A model generated the notes under the pieces. The model worked only from the letters and a program-made list of their open reading frames with translations, was not told where the DNA came from and ran no database searches. 64,000 bases of DNA, taken from assembly GCF_916618755.1 (NCBI RefSeq), contig NZ_CAKAKB010000002.1:62001-126000 (forward strand), read 5' to 3'. The position numbers and the translations under genes are program-made. Below are positions 23,310 to 31,589 of the stretch, in pieces (position 1 is the stretch's first letter; each line of letters begins with the position of its first letter). This DNA is from Actinotalea sp. Marseille-Q4924 (lineage in GTDB: Bacteria > Actinomycetota > Actinomycetes > Actinomycetales > Cellulomonadaceae).

Positions 23310-24833
23310 TCATGGGGTGCGTGGTGGTGGTCGGGACAGTGGTGGGCCGGTGGTGCCGATGTGCCGGCCGTTGCGGTCGTGGAAGACCCAGCGCGGGTGC
23401 AAGGTCATCGCTGACGACGTGCGTGTCGAGGTGACTGTCGCGGTGCTGCCGCCGACTGTCCCCGTCCGACCGGTAGTCCCGGTCGTCCCGGTCGCGTCGG
23501 TGGTGATGGTGGTGATGGTGGTGCCGGTGCGGTGGACGTGGTCGTGGTGGTGCCAGCACAGGAGCACGGAGTTGGTCAGGGAGGTGGGGCCGCCGTCGGC
23601 CCAGTGGTGGGGGTGGTGGACCTCGCACCGGTCGGGGGGTGTGTGGCAGCCGGGGTAGGCGCAGTGCCGGTCGCGGGTGATGACGGCTCGGCGGAGCTGT
23701 CCGGTGACGGTGCGCGCGGCGCGCCCGACGTCCAGGATTGTGGAGCCCGGGCCGAGCAGGATGCGGGTGATCTCGCTGTCGCAGGCCAGGCGCCGCAGCA
23801 CGGTCAGGGGCACCGGGGTGGTGTCGTCCCACGTCGCCGGGCCCGCCGTCCCGGCACGGGGTGCACCGGGGCCGGTGCCGCTGGAGCGGGCAGCACCGGC
23901 GGTGACGTCCGGCGTCGTCGCGGCGTGGCGCAGCCGCTCGGTCCAGGCCGGCAGGAGGTGCTCGGCGTCGAGGTGGATGGTCAGGTGCGGTCGCACGGCC
24001 GCGCCAGCGCCGGCCAGTCCCCGGTCCAGGACGGTGCGGGCCAGGTCGCACAGCGCCTGGGCGCGTCGTTGTCCCGCGGACCGCTCATCACGAGGTGCGC
24101 CGCTCTCGTCGGCGGCTGCAGATCTCTCGCGCGTGGGGTCGGCGCCCTGCGGTGCGGTGGTGACCGCGGCCAGGGCGGTGGCCAGGACGGTGCCGTGCTC
24201 GTGGGTGAGGAACCCGGCCAGGTGGTACCCGCCCAGGGTGGCCGAGACGTCCAGGAACTCCCGCTGGACCGCGTCGGTGTAGCCGCGGTCGTCCGCGTCG
24301 GGGTCGGCCGCCGCGGCCCACCGGCGCACCAGGGACCGGAACGGGTCCACCGGCAACGACGCCGCGTGACGGACCAGGAACCCCTCCCCGCACGCGGAGC
24401 CCGGGTCCGCCAGCGCCTCGCGTCGTGCGTCGGAGGTCGCCGCCACGCCCGCCAGCACCCGCGCGTGCTCCACACCCACCGTCCCGGCACGCACCGCCTC
24501 GCCGGTCACCGGCAGCTCGTCCCGCAGCGCCCGCCCCAGGCGCAGGTCCCGCCGCGCCGTCGAGGCCGACACCCCGGTGTGGTGCACCACCCACTGCGCC
24601 GCCGTGCGGTGCCCCTCCACCGCCCACAGCCCCTCCGCCTCCACGACGGGCAACGCCCGGATCGCGACCGCGCGCAGCCGGTCCGCCAGGTGCGCGACCC
24701 GGACGAACAGCTCCCCGGCCGCCGGCCCGTCCAAACCCTCCACATCCACCTCGGCGATCCCCGCGACCGCGTCGTGCACGGCATCCAGACGGGCCAGGAC
24801 CGAACGCCCGGCCACCCCCGACACCGTGCTCAC
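23310..24833 (-). CDS. DUF222 / HNH endonuclease domain protein (13E12 family)
   Basis: 507 residues from GTG 24833 (AGGGGG just upstream; an alternative GTG at 24872 adds 13 residues). Residues about 25-330 are the helical DUF222 region. An HNH nuclease motif follows at about 405-450: CAYPGCHTPPDRCEVHHPHH, then a WADGG-x-N-x-LLCWHHHDHVH block with the zinc-binding cysteines and catalytic His. The C-terminal 75 residues are low-complexity Thr/Gly repeats with a final HPRWVFHDRNG. This is the actinobacterial 13E12/REP-like family, usually in many copies per genome and of unknown role; some are thought to be mobile-element-related. Neighbouring sequence shows no mobile element. Confidence 0.88.
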   Translation of the reverse strand: MSTVSGVAGRSVLARLDAVHDAVAGIAEVDVEGLDGPAAGELFVRVAHLADRLRAVAIRALPVVEAEGLWAVEGHRTAAQWVVHHTGVSASTARRDLRLGRALRDELPVTGEAVRAGTVGVEHARVLAGVAATSDARREALADPGSACGEGFLVRHAASLPVDPFRSLVRRWAAAADPDADDRGYTDAVQREFLDVSATLGGYHLAGFLTHEHGTVLATALAAVTTAPQGADPTRERSAAADESGAPRDERSAGQRRAQALCDLARTVLDRGLAGAGAAVRPHLTIHLDAEHLLPAWTERLRHAATTPDVTAGAARSSGTGPGAPRAGTAGPATWDDTTPVPLTVLRRLACDSEITRILLGPGSTILDVGRAARTVTGQLRRAVITRDRHCAYPGCHTPPDRCEVHHPHHWADGGPTSLTNSVLLCWHHHDHVHRTGTTITTITTDATGTTGTTGRTGTVGGSTATVTSTRTSSAMTLHPRWVFHDRNGRHIGTTGPPLSRPPPRTP

Positions 24834-24978
24834 ACCGCCCCCTGACACCCCACCGACAATGAGGAGCACCACCGGCCCCCGACTCGAACAAGTGTACGAT
24901 CAGCCACTGACACGACGGCCGTCCTCCACAGCGCGCCCGCCATTGCTGCCGGGGCTATGCGTGCACTAGGCAGGGCGC

Positions 24979-25608
24979 ATGGCTGTGCTGACCGGTGTCC
25001 GCGACCGTCTCCGCTCCGAGATGGGCGCGGAGCCGGCGACGTGGGCCGTGGTCGAGCGGGTCCTCGAGGTGGTCCAGGACCGCCTCCTCGCGCTCGGTCT
25101 GGAGTCTCCGGTCACGTCGGCCGCCGCGGTCGCTGAGGACCGCCCCCCGGGAGACGCACTCTCCGAGGACGAGGCCGCCGCGTTCCGTGCCGAGCTCCTC
25201 GACGCGCTGGACCGCCGTGGTCTCCCGCCGGACACGTCGCTGGCGGACCTCCTCGACCACGTGCGCGGGACGGCGCGCATCGCCGCCCTCGGCGAGATCA
25301 CGGGTGACCTGGCCGACGTCACGGCCGAGAACGAGCGACTTCGCGCGTCGGTCGCAGGCGCCGACCGGGTCCTGGAGGCCCTCCGCGCCTCGCCCGCGGC
25401 CGAGCGCGGTGGTGTCCAGGAGGAGATGGTGCGGTGGTTCACCCGCCTCCTCGAGGACGCGACCCAGACCGCCGGCGCGGCCCTGGCCGAGCTGCGGTCG
25501 GTCGAACGGCACGCCGCCCTCCTCGCAGCCGCCGACGACGTCGGTCTCGACGGCATGGCCAAGGTCGAGTTCGTGGCGCGCGTCAGCGCGACTCTCGGCG
25601 CGCCGTGA
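24979..25608 (+). CDS. Hypothetical mostly helical protein
   Basis: 209 residues from ATG 24979. The protein is Ala/Glu/Leu-rich and predicted almost entirely helical, with a probable coiled coil around EITGDLADVTAENERLRASVAGADRV. No signal peptide, membrane helix, Cys cluster or known domain is recognised. A promoter is visible: TTGCTG about 18 bases before TAGGCA (24968-24973), with the ATG 6 bases later, so the mRNA is probably leaderless. It precedes moeA by 90 bases on the same strand but moeA has its own TAGGGT box (25635-25640), so co-function is not implied. Confidence 0.6.
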   Translation: MAVLTGVRDRLRSEMGAEPATWAVVERVLEVVQDRLLALGLESPVTSAAAVAEDRPPGDALSEDEAAAFRAELLDALDRRGLPPDTSLADLLDHVRGTARIAALGEITGDLADVTAENERLRASVAGADRVLEALRASPAAERGGVQEEMVRWFTRLLEDATQTAGAALAELRSVERHAALLAAADDVGLDGMAKVEFVARVSATLGAP

Positions 25609-25698
25609 GCGCTCGGACCCGGAACCACGAGGGCTAGGGTCGGTCGTCCGGTCGGGGAGTTCCGAGCAGCAGCGCACAGGGTCGAGGCGGGAGCGCAC

Positions 25699-27045
25699 AT
25701 GGGTGAGGGAGAGGGCCGCGGGGACGTGCGCGCGACCACCGCGGACGGCGACCGCGGTCCACACGGGGGGCACGGCACGTACCACGGCACCCACCCCACC
25801 GACGGCGGCCTCCGCACGATCGCCCAGCACCGCACCGAGGTCCTGTCCCTCGTCGACGCGCTCGCACCGGTCGAGATCGACGTCTCGCGCGCCGCGGGCC
25901 ACGTCCTCGCCGACGACGTCGTCGCAGCCACCGACCTGCCCGCCTGGGACAACTCCGCGATGGACGGCTGGGCGGTGCGCCGAGACGACGTCGTCGGCGC
26001 CTCCCCGCGGGCGCCCGTGACCCTGACGGTCCTCGCCGACCTCCCGGCCGGGTCCGACGCCGAGCCGGAGGTCACGCCCGGGACGGCCGCGCGCATCATG
26101 ACCGGCGCGCCCCTCCCGCCCGGTGCGGACGCCGTCGTCCCGGTGGAGCACACGGACGGCTTCGGGGACAGCGGCCTGCGCGACACGGTGCGCGTCGACC
26201 GCGAGCCGGCACCTGCGGCGCACATCCGGCGGGCGGGGGAGGACGTGCGGCGGGGCGACGTCGTCCTGCGTGCGGGTGCCCTGCTGGGTCCGGCGCGCAT
26301 CGCCGCGGCCGCGTCCGCCGGTGCGGGCACGGTCCGGGTCCACCGACGCCCGCGCGTCGTCGTCGTCCCGACCGGGTCCGAGCTCGTGCCGCCGGGGGAG
26401 CCCCTGCGCCGCGGTCAGGTCGCCGACTCCAACTCGATCCTCCTCGTCGCCGCCGCCGAGGCTGCGGGGTGCGAGGCGGTCCGCGTCCCGGCCGTGCCGG
26501 ACGACCCGGAGCGGTTGCGCGGCGTCCTCGACGAGCTGGAGGCGGACGCCGACCTCGTCGTCACCACCGGCGGCGTGAGCGTCGGCGCCTACGATGTCGT
26601 CAAGGCTGCTCTCACGGGCTGGGGCGACGTGCGGTTCGTGCGCGTCGCGATGCAGCCCGGCAAGCCGCAGGGCCTCGGCCGGCTCCCGGGCGGGACACCG
26701 GTCCTCTGCCTGCCGGGCAACCCGGTCAGCGCGCACGTCTCCTTCGAGGTGTTCGTGCGGCCGGCTCTGCTGCGCCTCCGCGGCGTCGGGCGCCTGGACC
26801 GCCCGACGATGCGCGCCGAGGTGGCCGACGGCTGGCGCACCGCACCCGGTCGCGCCCAGTACATGCCGGTGGCCCTCCAGCGCGACGACGACGGCGTGCT
26901 GCGCGCGCGGCGGTCCGTCGCGGGGGGATCGGGCTCGCACCTCGTTGCGGGTCTGGCGCAGTCCGACGGCCTGGCTTTCGTCGACGTCGACGTCGAGGAG
27001 GTGCGGCCCGGCGACGTGCTGCCGGTGTTCCGCACGGGTGGGTGA
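25699..27045 (+). CDS. moeA: Molybdopterin molybdenumtransferase MoeA
   Basis: 448 residues; the first 35 are a Gly/His-rich extension before the normal MoeA start. It inserts molybdate into adenylylated molybdopterin to make the molybdenum cofactor. Diagnostic blocks: DNSAMDGWAV, MTGAPLPPGADAVVPVE, TGSELVPPGEPL, TTGGVSVGAYDVVK and the LPGNPVSA loop, followed by the beta-rich C-terminal domain. Its product is required by the molybdo-hydroxylase encoded at 40601-44297. It is close to, but convergent with, moaA and moaE, so cofactor genes cluster here without forming one operon. Confidence 0.95.
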   Translation: MGEGEGRGDVRATTADGDRGPHGGHGTYHGTHPTDGGLRTIAQHRTEVLSLVDALAPVEIDVSRAAGHVLADDVVAATDLPAWDNSAMDGWAVRRDDVVGASPRAPVTLTVLADLPAGSDAEPEVTPGTAARIMTGAPLPPGADAVVPVEHTDGFGDSGLRDTVRVDREPAPAAHIRRAGEDVRRGDVVLRAGALLGPARIAAAASAGAGTVRVHRRPRVVVVPTGSELVPPGEPLRRGQVADSNSILLVAAAEAAGCEAVRVPAVPDDPERLRGVLDELEADADLVVTTGGVSVGAYDVVKAALTGWGDVRFVRVAMQPGKPQGLGRLPGGTPVLCLPGNPVSAHVSFEVFVRPALLRLRGVGRLDRPTMRAEVADGWRTAPGRAQYMPVALQRDDDGVLRARRSVAGGSGSHLVAGLAQSDGLAFVDVDVEEVRPGDVLPVFRTGG

Positions 27046-27056
27046 GCGGTCAGCGC

Positions 27057-27287
27057 CTACTGGTCGTAGACGGTCACATGCCCGTAGCGGATGGTCGTCT
27101 CGCCGAGATAGGTCACCGCTGCGCTCACCTCGTCCTCGTCCGCATAGGTCACGTCCTCGATGTTCTCGAGGTGTCGCAGCAGCGCGGCGTCCGCGCCGCC
27201 CTCCCGGGCAGCCGTGATGAGCTCTGCCTTGGTTGTCGGATACGTGACTCCACCGATGCGGTCGTGCAGCTGCTGAGCCTCGTCCAT
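27057..27287 (-). CDS. DUF2795 domain protein
   Basis: 76 residues from ATG 27287 with a GAGGAGG ribosome site. It is small, acidic and helical, with the family pattern around GGVTYPTTKAELITAAREGGADAALLRHLENIEDVTYADEDEVSAAV. The function of DUF2795 proteins is unknown; they are common small soluble proteins in actinomycetes. It lies between moeA and moaA and is transcribed in the same direction as moaA/moaE, about 150 bases downstream of moaA. Confidence 0.82.
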   Translation of the reverse strand: MDEAQQLHDRIGGVTYPTTKAELITAAREGGADAALLRHLENIEDVTYADEDEVSAAVTYLGETTIRYGHVTVYDQ

Positions 27288-27440
27288 GGGTCCTCCTCGG
27301 GGTGGTGCACCCAGCCTCTCGCGACGACCTCGCGCGCGCATGCCCTCGTCACCGCGCGGACTGACGCGACCGTCCTCAGCGGCGGGTGTCGAGCCGCTCA
27401 GCCCTGGGGGTGGTTGAGTCATGGCACCGCGGGCCGGACC

Positions 27441-28460
27441 TCAGCCGCCGATCGCGCTCATCGGGCGATCCGGCTGAAGGAAGGACGGGTCGTCGATGTC
27501 GTGCCCGGGCTTCTTGCCCATGATGCACGTCCGGACGGCTGCGGCAAGGACGTCGTCGTCGGCTCCCTCGCGCAGCAGCGTCCGCAGATCCGTCTCCGTG
27601 CGCGAGAACAGGCAGGAGCGGACCTGACCGTCGGCCGTGAGGCGCACCCGGTCGCACGTCCCGCAGAACGGCGCCGTGACGGACGCGATGACGCCGACCG
27701 TCTCTGGGCCGTCATCGACGACCCAGAGCTCCGCCGGGGCTGAGCCCCGACCGCCCACCTCCGTGAGCCGGAACGCTCCGCGCAGCCGTTCCAGGATCTC
27801 GGCCTGCGTGACCATCTGCGCGCGGTCCCAGGTGTGCCCGGCGTCCAGCGGCATCTGCTCGATGAACCGCATCTGGTAGCCGCGGTCGACGGCGAAGCGG
27901 GTGAGTGCGACGACCTCGTCCTCGTTGACGCCGCGCATCGCGACCGCGTTGAGCTTGATCGGGTGCATCCCGACGGCGTCCGCGGCGGCGATGCCGGCGA
28001 GCGTCTGGGGGAGCCGGTCGCGCCGCGTGAGCTGCGTGAACCGCTCGCGGTCGAGGGTGTCGAGGCTGATGTTGACCCGGGCGAGGCCGGCGTCCTTGAG
28101 CGGCCCGGCCAGGGCCGGCAGCCGCAGCGCGTTCGTCGTCAGCGACACCTCCGGCGCGCCGTTCGGCCCGCGCAGGGCGGCGAGGCGTCGCACCACGTCG
28201 ACGACGTCGGGGCGCAGCAACGGCTCCCCACCGGTGAGGCGGATCTCCGCGATGCCCAGGCCGACGGCGACGCGCGCGATCCGGACGAGCTCGTCCGTGC
28301 TGAGCATCTGCGACCCCGGCAGCCACGGGACGCCCTCGGCCGGCATGCAGTACGTGCACCGCAGCGAGCAGCGGTCGGTGAGCGAGATGCGCAGGTCGCG
28401 GTGGACGCGGCCGTAGCGGTCCAGGAGCGGGCCGCCCTGCGGCTCGGGTGTGGTCGTCAT
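27441..28460 (-). CDS. moaA: GTP 3',8-cyclase MoaA
   Basis: 339 residues. A radical-SAM enzyme that catalyses the first step of molybdenum cofactor synthesis. Motifs: CSLRCTYC is the radical-SAM CxxxCxxC cluster, LTGGEPLLRPD is the SAM-binding strand, and CGTCDRVRL...C near the C-terminus is the second iron-sulfur cluster. The C-terminal SAIGG double glycine needed for activity is intact. ATG 28460 overlaps the moaE stop (ATGA). MoaC and MoaD, which act next, are not in this window. Confidence 0.95.
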   Translation of the reverse strand: MTTTPEPQGGPLLDRYGRVHRDLRISLTDRCSLRCTYCMPAEGVPWLPGSQMLSTDELVRIARVAVGLGIAEIRLTGGEPLLRPDVVDVVRRLAALRGPNGAPEVSLTTNALRLPALAGPLKDAGLARVNISLDTLDRERFTQLTRRDRLPQTLAGIAAADAVGMHPIKLNAVAMRGVNEDEVVALTRFAVDRGYQMRFIEQMPLDAGHTWDRAQMVTQAEILERLRGAFRLTEVGGRGSAPAELWVVDDGPETVGVIASVTAPFCGTCDRVRLTADGQVRSCLFSRTETDLRTLLREGADDDVLAAAVRTCIMGKKPGHDIDDPSFLQPDRPMSAIGG

Positions 28461-28918
28461 GGTGCATCCCCCTGCGGGCTCGTGACCTGCTCGCTCGTGT
28501 CCTCCAGCCCCACCCAGACATGCTCGCCGTCGGCGAGCACCTCCTTCTTCCACACCGGCAGCTCGGCCTTCACCTGCTCCACGAGCGCGGCGCAGACGTC
28601 GAACGCGAGCCGGCGGTGGGCCGTCGCGACGGCAGCGACGATCGCCGCGTCCCCGACGGCGAGCCGGCCGACGCGGTGGCTCACCGCCAGTCCGAGCACA
28701 CCCTCCTGCGCCGCCCAGGTCGCCGCGATCCGTGCCAGGACGTCCTGCGCATCCGGGTGGGCCGAGTACTCCAGGGCGACGACCTCGCCCGTCACGGCGG
28801 GGTCGTGGTCACGCACCCGTCCGAGGAACGTCGCCACGGCGCCCGAGCGGGGGTCCGCGACCGCCTCCACGTGCTCGCCGAGCGCGAGGGGCCGGTCCGT
28901 GATGCGGGTCAGCGGCAT
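28457..28918 (-). CDS. moaE: Molybdopterin synthase catalytic subunit MoaE
   Basis: 153 residues. It transfers sulfur from the MoaD carboxy-thiocarboxylate to cyclic pyranopterin monophosphate. Family features are the ATFLGRVRDHD strand, LEYSAHPDAQ, the HRVGRLAVGDAAIVAAVATAHR core and the active-site lysines in VKAELPVWKKE. It is the first gene of the moaE-moaA pair. A divergent promoter region leads to the F420 dehydrogenase gene at 29103. Confidence 0.95.
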   Translation of the reverse strand: MPLTRITDRPLALGEHVEAVADPRSGAVATFLGRVRDHDPAVTGEVVALEYSAHPDAQDVLARIAATWAAQEGVLGLAVSHRVGRLAVGDAAIVAAVATAHRRLAFDVCAALVEQVKAELPVWKKEVLADGEHVWVGLEDTSEQVTSPQGDAP

Positions 28919-29034
28919 CCAGGTGCCCTTCGGTCAGCAGTCGGTCGGACGGCAGTGTGGGCCAAGGGGCCACGGTACTGCCGTGGTCTGATGGTCGCCT
29001 GAGTCGTCCGCCGTGAGAAACGGTGGTGGATGCG

Positions 29035-29053
29035 ATCGTATTTTGGATACGAT
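29035..29053 (+). promoter_or_regulatory. Palindrome ATCGTATTTTGGATACGAT before the F420 dehydrogenase gene
   Basis: ATCGTAT (29035-29041) and ATACGAT (29047-29053) are perfect inverted arms with a five-base spacer. The right arm includes TACGAT (29048-29053), a good -10 box. It contains TTGGATAC (29043-29050), a core seen in several other promoters of this window. Confidence 0.55.
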
Positions 29054-29102
29054 ACGCGGGTCGGGCGGTTCGTCCGGTTCGCGTCGGCCAGGGAGAGGTC
29101 AC

Positions 29103-30107
29103 ATGCTGCAGTTCGGTTACAAGGCGTCCGCGGAGCAGTTCGCGCCGCGTGAGCTGATGGACTACTCGATCATGGCGGAGAAGGTCGGCTTCGACTCGGT
29201 CTTCATCAGCGACCACCTCCAGCCCTGGCGGCACACGGGCGGTCACGCCCCCGCGGCACTGCCCTGGCTCGGGGCGCTCATCGAGCGGACCGAGCGGGTC
29301 AAGGTCGGCACCAGCGTGCTGACCCCGACGTTCCGCTACCACCCGGGCGTCGTCGCGCACGCCTTCGCGACCCTCGGCTGCCTGGCTCCCGGCCGCGTGA
29401 TCCTCGGCATCGGGTCCGGGGAGGCGATGAACGAGGCACCCCTCGGTATCCCGTGGCCCGACGGCAAGGAGCGCTTCGCACGGTTCAAGGAGTCGATCCT
29501 CCTCATCCAGGAGCTGTGGGCGGGGGAGCGCGTCACCTTCGAGGGCAACCACTACCGCACCGAGCAGGCGACCATCTACGACCGCCCGGAGGACCGGGTG
29601 CCGATCTACATCGCCGCGTCCGGTCCGGCGGCCACGCGTCTGGCAGGCCGGCTCGGGGACGGCTTCATCTGCACCTCCGGCAAGGGGCGCGCCCTCTACA
29701 CCGAGACCCTGCTGCCGGCGCTCGCCGAGGGTGCCGAGAAGGAAGGCCGCACGCTCGACGACCTGGACCTCATGATCGAGGTCAAGGTGTCTTTCGACAC
29801 CGACAAGCAGAAGGCGCTCGAGGACACCCGCTTCTGGGGTGCGCTCGCGCTGTCGAGCGAGGAGAAGACGGGGGTCGAGGACCCCATGGAGATGGAGCGC
29901 CTTGCGGACGCACTGCCGGTGGAGCGCACCGCCTCGCGCTGGATCGTCTCGGACGACCCCGACGAGCACGTCGAGAAGATCTGGGAGTACGTGGACATGG
30001 GCTTCAAGCACCTCGTGTTCCACGCGCCCGGTCCGGACCAGGAGCGGTTCCTGTCGCTGTACCAGCAGCACATCCTGCCGAAGCTGCACGAGCGCGCGGG
30101 TCGCTGA
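29103..30107 (+). CDS. fgd: F420-dependent glucose-6-phosphate dehydrogenase (FGD-like)
   Basis: 334 residues from ATG 29103 (ribosome site GGGAGAGG). It oxidises glucose-6-phosphate while reducing coenzyme F420, the main source of F420H2 in actinomycetes. The family fingerprint is extensive: LQFGYKASAEQFAPREL at the N-terminus, SDHLQPWRHTGGHAP, TSVLTPTFRYHP, GDGFICTSGKG, and the RWIVSDDPDEHVEKI/HLVFHAPGPDQ C-terminal segments. It is a luciferase-like TIM barrel without signal peptide. In this island it would supply reduced F420 for the luciferase-like enzymes at 45327 and 56601. Promoter and operator are at 29035-29053. Confidence 0.9.
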   Translation: MLQFGYKASAEQFAPRELMDYSIMAEKVGFDSVFISDHLQPWRHTGGHAPAALPWLGALIERTERVKVGTSVLTPTFRYHPGVVAHAFATLGCLAPGRVILGIGSGEAMNEAPLGIPWPDGKERFARFKESILLIQELWAGERVTFEGNHYRTEQATIYDRPEDRVPIYIAASGPAATRLAGRLGDGFICTSGKGRALYTETLLPALAEGAEKEGRTLDDLDLMIEVKVSFDTDKQKALEDTRFWGALALSSEEKTGVEDPMEMERLADALPVERTASRWIVSDDPDEHVEKIWEYVDMGFKHLVFHAPGPDQERFLSLYQQHILPKLHERAGR

Positions 30108-30175
30108 GACCGGCCGACGGCCCGTCCACGCCCCCGGGCGGGCCGCCTGCCGCGCCGACGGAGCGGGAGGCGCCG

Positions 30176-31414
30176 TCAGGCGTCGTCGCCGTCCGGGGCA
30201 CCGCGGTCGTCGAAGCGAGCCCCGGCGAGCAGGGCAGTGCTGCCGCCCAGCATGACGGCGATCGCCCCGAAGACGGCGGTGACGCCCGCGGCTGACGCGA
30301 CGGCTCCCACGAGCACAGGGATGACCGTCACGCCGACGCGGTTCCCGGTGATCCGGAGGCCGAGCGCCGTGCCGAGCAGGGGTCCCGGAGCGGCCGCTGC
30401 CACCCACGAGAGCGTGACGGGCTGGCCGAGGCCAAGACCCAGGCCGGCGACGACCATCGCCACGACCTTCCCCGGCAGCGGGACGAAGGGAAAGGTCGCG
30501 AGCGCCGTCGCCGGCGCGAGCAGGCTTGCGATGAGGAGGCGCTTGCGGCCGAGGAACCGGATCAGCCGCGTCATGAGCAGGCGCGACGCGACGGAAGCGC
30601 CGGCGCGGGCCGCGAGCAGGAAGCCGACGACCTGCACCGACAGCCCCGTCTGCGTCCCGTAGAGCGGCAGGTATGTCGCCAGCAGGTCGATGCTCGTCAT
30701 CACGGTCAGGCTCACCAGCATCGCCTGCGGCATCGACGGGATGCGCAGGATCTGTCCCGTGGCAGCACGGGCGGTGGTGCGGTGTCCGGCGGCGCGGCGC
30801 CGCGCATCGCCCGGTGGTCGATGGAGGAGCAGGGTGATCGCGACCAGCACCGCGACCGCGGCGACGCCTGCCATCGTCGCGAACACGAGGTCCGTGTCGA
30901 CGTCCTCGGGTCGCACCGAGCTCTCCGAGCCGCCGGCACCGGCGAGCAGCCCGGCGACGGAGGGTCCGATCATCTGCCCGAGGGAGACCGTCGCCGTGTA
31001 GTAGCCGTACCGCGCGTCGCGGCGCGCACTGGCGCCGGCGCCCACCATCGCCTGGTTGGACACCACGAACATGATCTGCGCGAGGCCGAGCGCCGCCTGG
31101 TTGACCGCGAGGAGCACCAGCGAGTCGATCCACACGAGGGTGGTAGCCGAGAGGAGGACGATGCCGGCGCCCGCGAGGAGCACGGGGGGCCCTCCCCATC
31201 GGTCCACACGGCGTCCCATCGGCACGGCCAGCACGAGGGCCAGGACGCCGAACGACGCCGCGACCACGCCGAGGTCGAGTGCTCCGCCGCCGAGCGCGAG
31301 TGCACGGTAGGAGACCATCGGACGGATCGCCTGGACAGCCACGGTGAGCAGCAGCGCACTGAGGACCACCCGCGCGAACCACGAGCTGGTCTGCCGGGGC
31401 GGGACGCCGACCAC
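30176..31414 (-). CDS. MFS transporter
   Basis: 412 residues from GTG 31414 with GAGGAGGT upstream. Twelve predicted membrane helices, with a cytoplasmic Arg-rich loop between helices 6 and 7 (RPPGDARRRAAGHRTT). The motif A equivalent between helices 2 and 3 is the PMGRRVDRWGG segment. There is a short periplasmic insert around ESSVRPEDVDTD. The substrate is not predictable. It is transcribed alone from a promoter region containing a 9-bp inverted repeat (31448-31484), next to the amidohydrolase/ABC operon on the same strand. Confidence 0.85.
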   Translation of the reverse strand: MVGVPPRQTSSWFARVVLSALLLTVAVQAIRPMVSYRALALGGGALDLGVVAASFGVLALVLAVPMGRRVDRWGGPPVLLAGAGIVLLSATTLVWIDSLVLLAVNQAALGLAQIMFVVSNQAMVGAGASARRDARYGYYTATVSLGQMIGPSVAGLLAGAGGSESSVRPEDVDTDLVFATMAGVAAVAVLVAITLLLHRPPGDARRRAAGHRTTARAATGQILRIPSMPQAMLVSLTVMTSIDLLATYLPLYGTQTGLSVQVVGFLLAARAGASVASRLLMTRLIRFLGRKRLLIASLLAPATALATFPFVPLPGKVVAMVVAGLGLGLGQPVTLSWVAAAAPGPLLGTALGLRITGNRVGVTVIPVLVGAVASAAGVTAVFGAIAVMLGGSTALLAGARFDDRGAPDGDDA

Positions 31415-31447
31415 GGCACCTCCTCACCCCGGGCGATCTTCGTCACC

Positions 31448-31484
31448 GCATGGATCGATCATCAAGACGCTAGCGGATCCATGC
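31448..31484. promoter_or_regulatory. 9-bp inverted repeat GCATGGATC / GATCCATGC
   Basis: GCATGGATC (31448-31456) and GATCCATGC (31476-31484) flank 19 bases including, on the minus strand, a TAGCGT box. Both arms contain the palindrome GGATC and lie 34-70 bases upstream of the MFS gene, consistent with two half-sites of a dimeric regulator. Confidence 0.5.
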
Positions 31485-31589
31485 ATGGCCGCTCTCAGCC
31501 CGGCCGTGCTCGCACCCTGAACCGTGCTCGGTCCCAGCCGCCGGCACAGCCGGTGAGCGGCGTCGTCCGACCGTGCACGCGGCTCCGGC

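Noticed and set aside
23490-23525. CRISPR-like short repeats (ggtggtgat units)
   Set aside because: Repeats are short, adjacent and in frame with a Thr-rich protein tail; there are no spacers.
23310-24833. Transposase or integrated element around the HNH gene
   Set aside because: No terminal inverted repeats, target duplication, integrase or resolvase are seen near the DUF222/HNH gene.
29103-30107. Generic methylene-tetrahydromethanopterin reductase
   Set aside because: Despite the shared fold, the N-terminal and central fingerprints match F420-dependent glucose-6-phosphate dehydrogenase much better.
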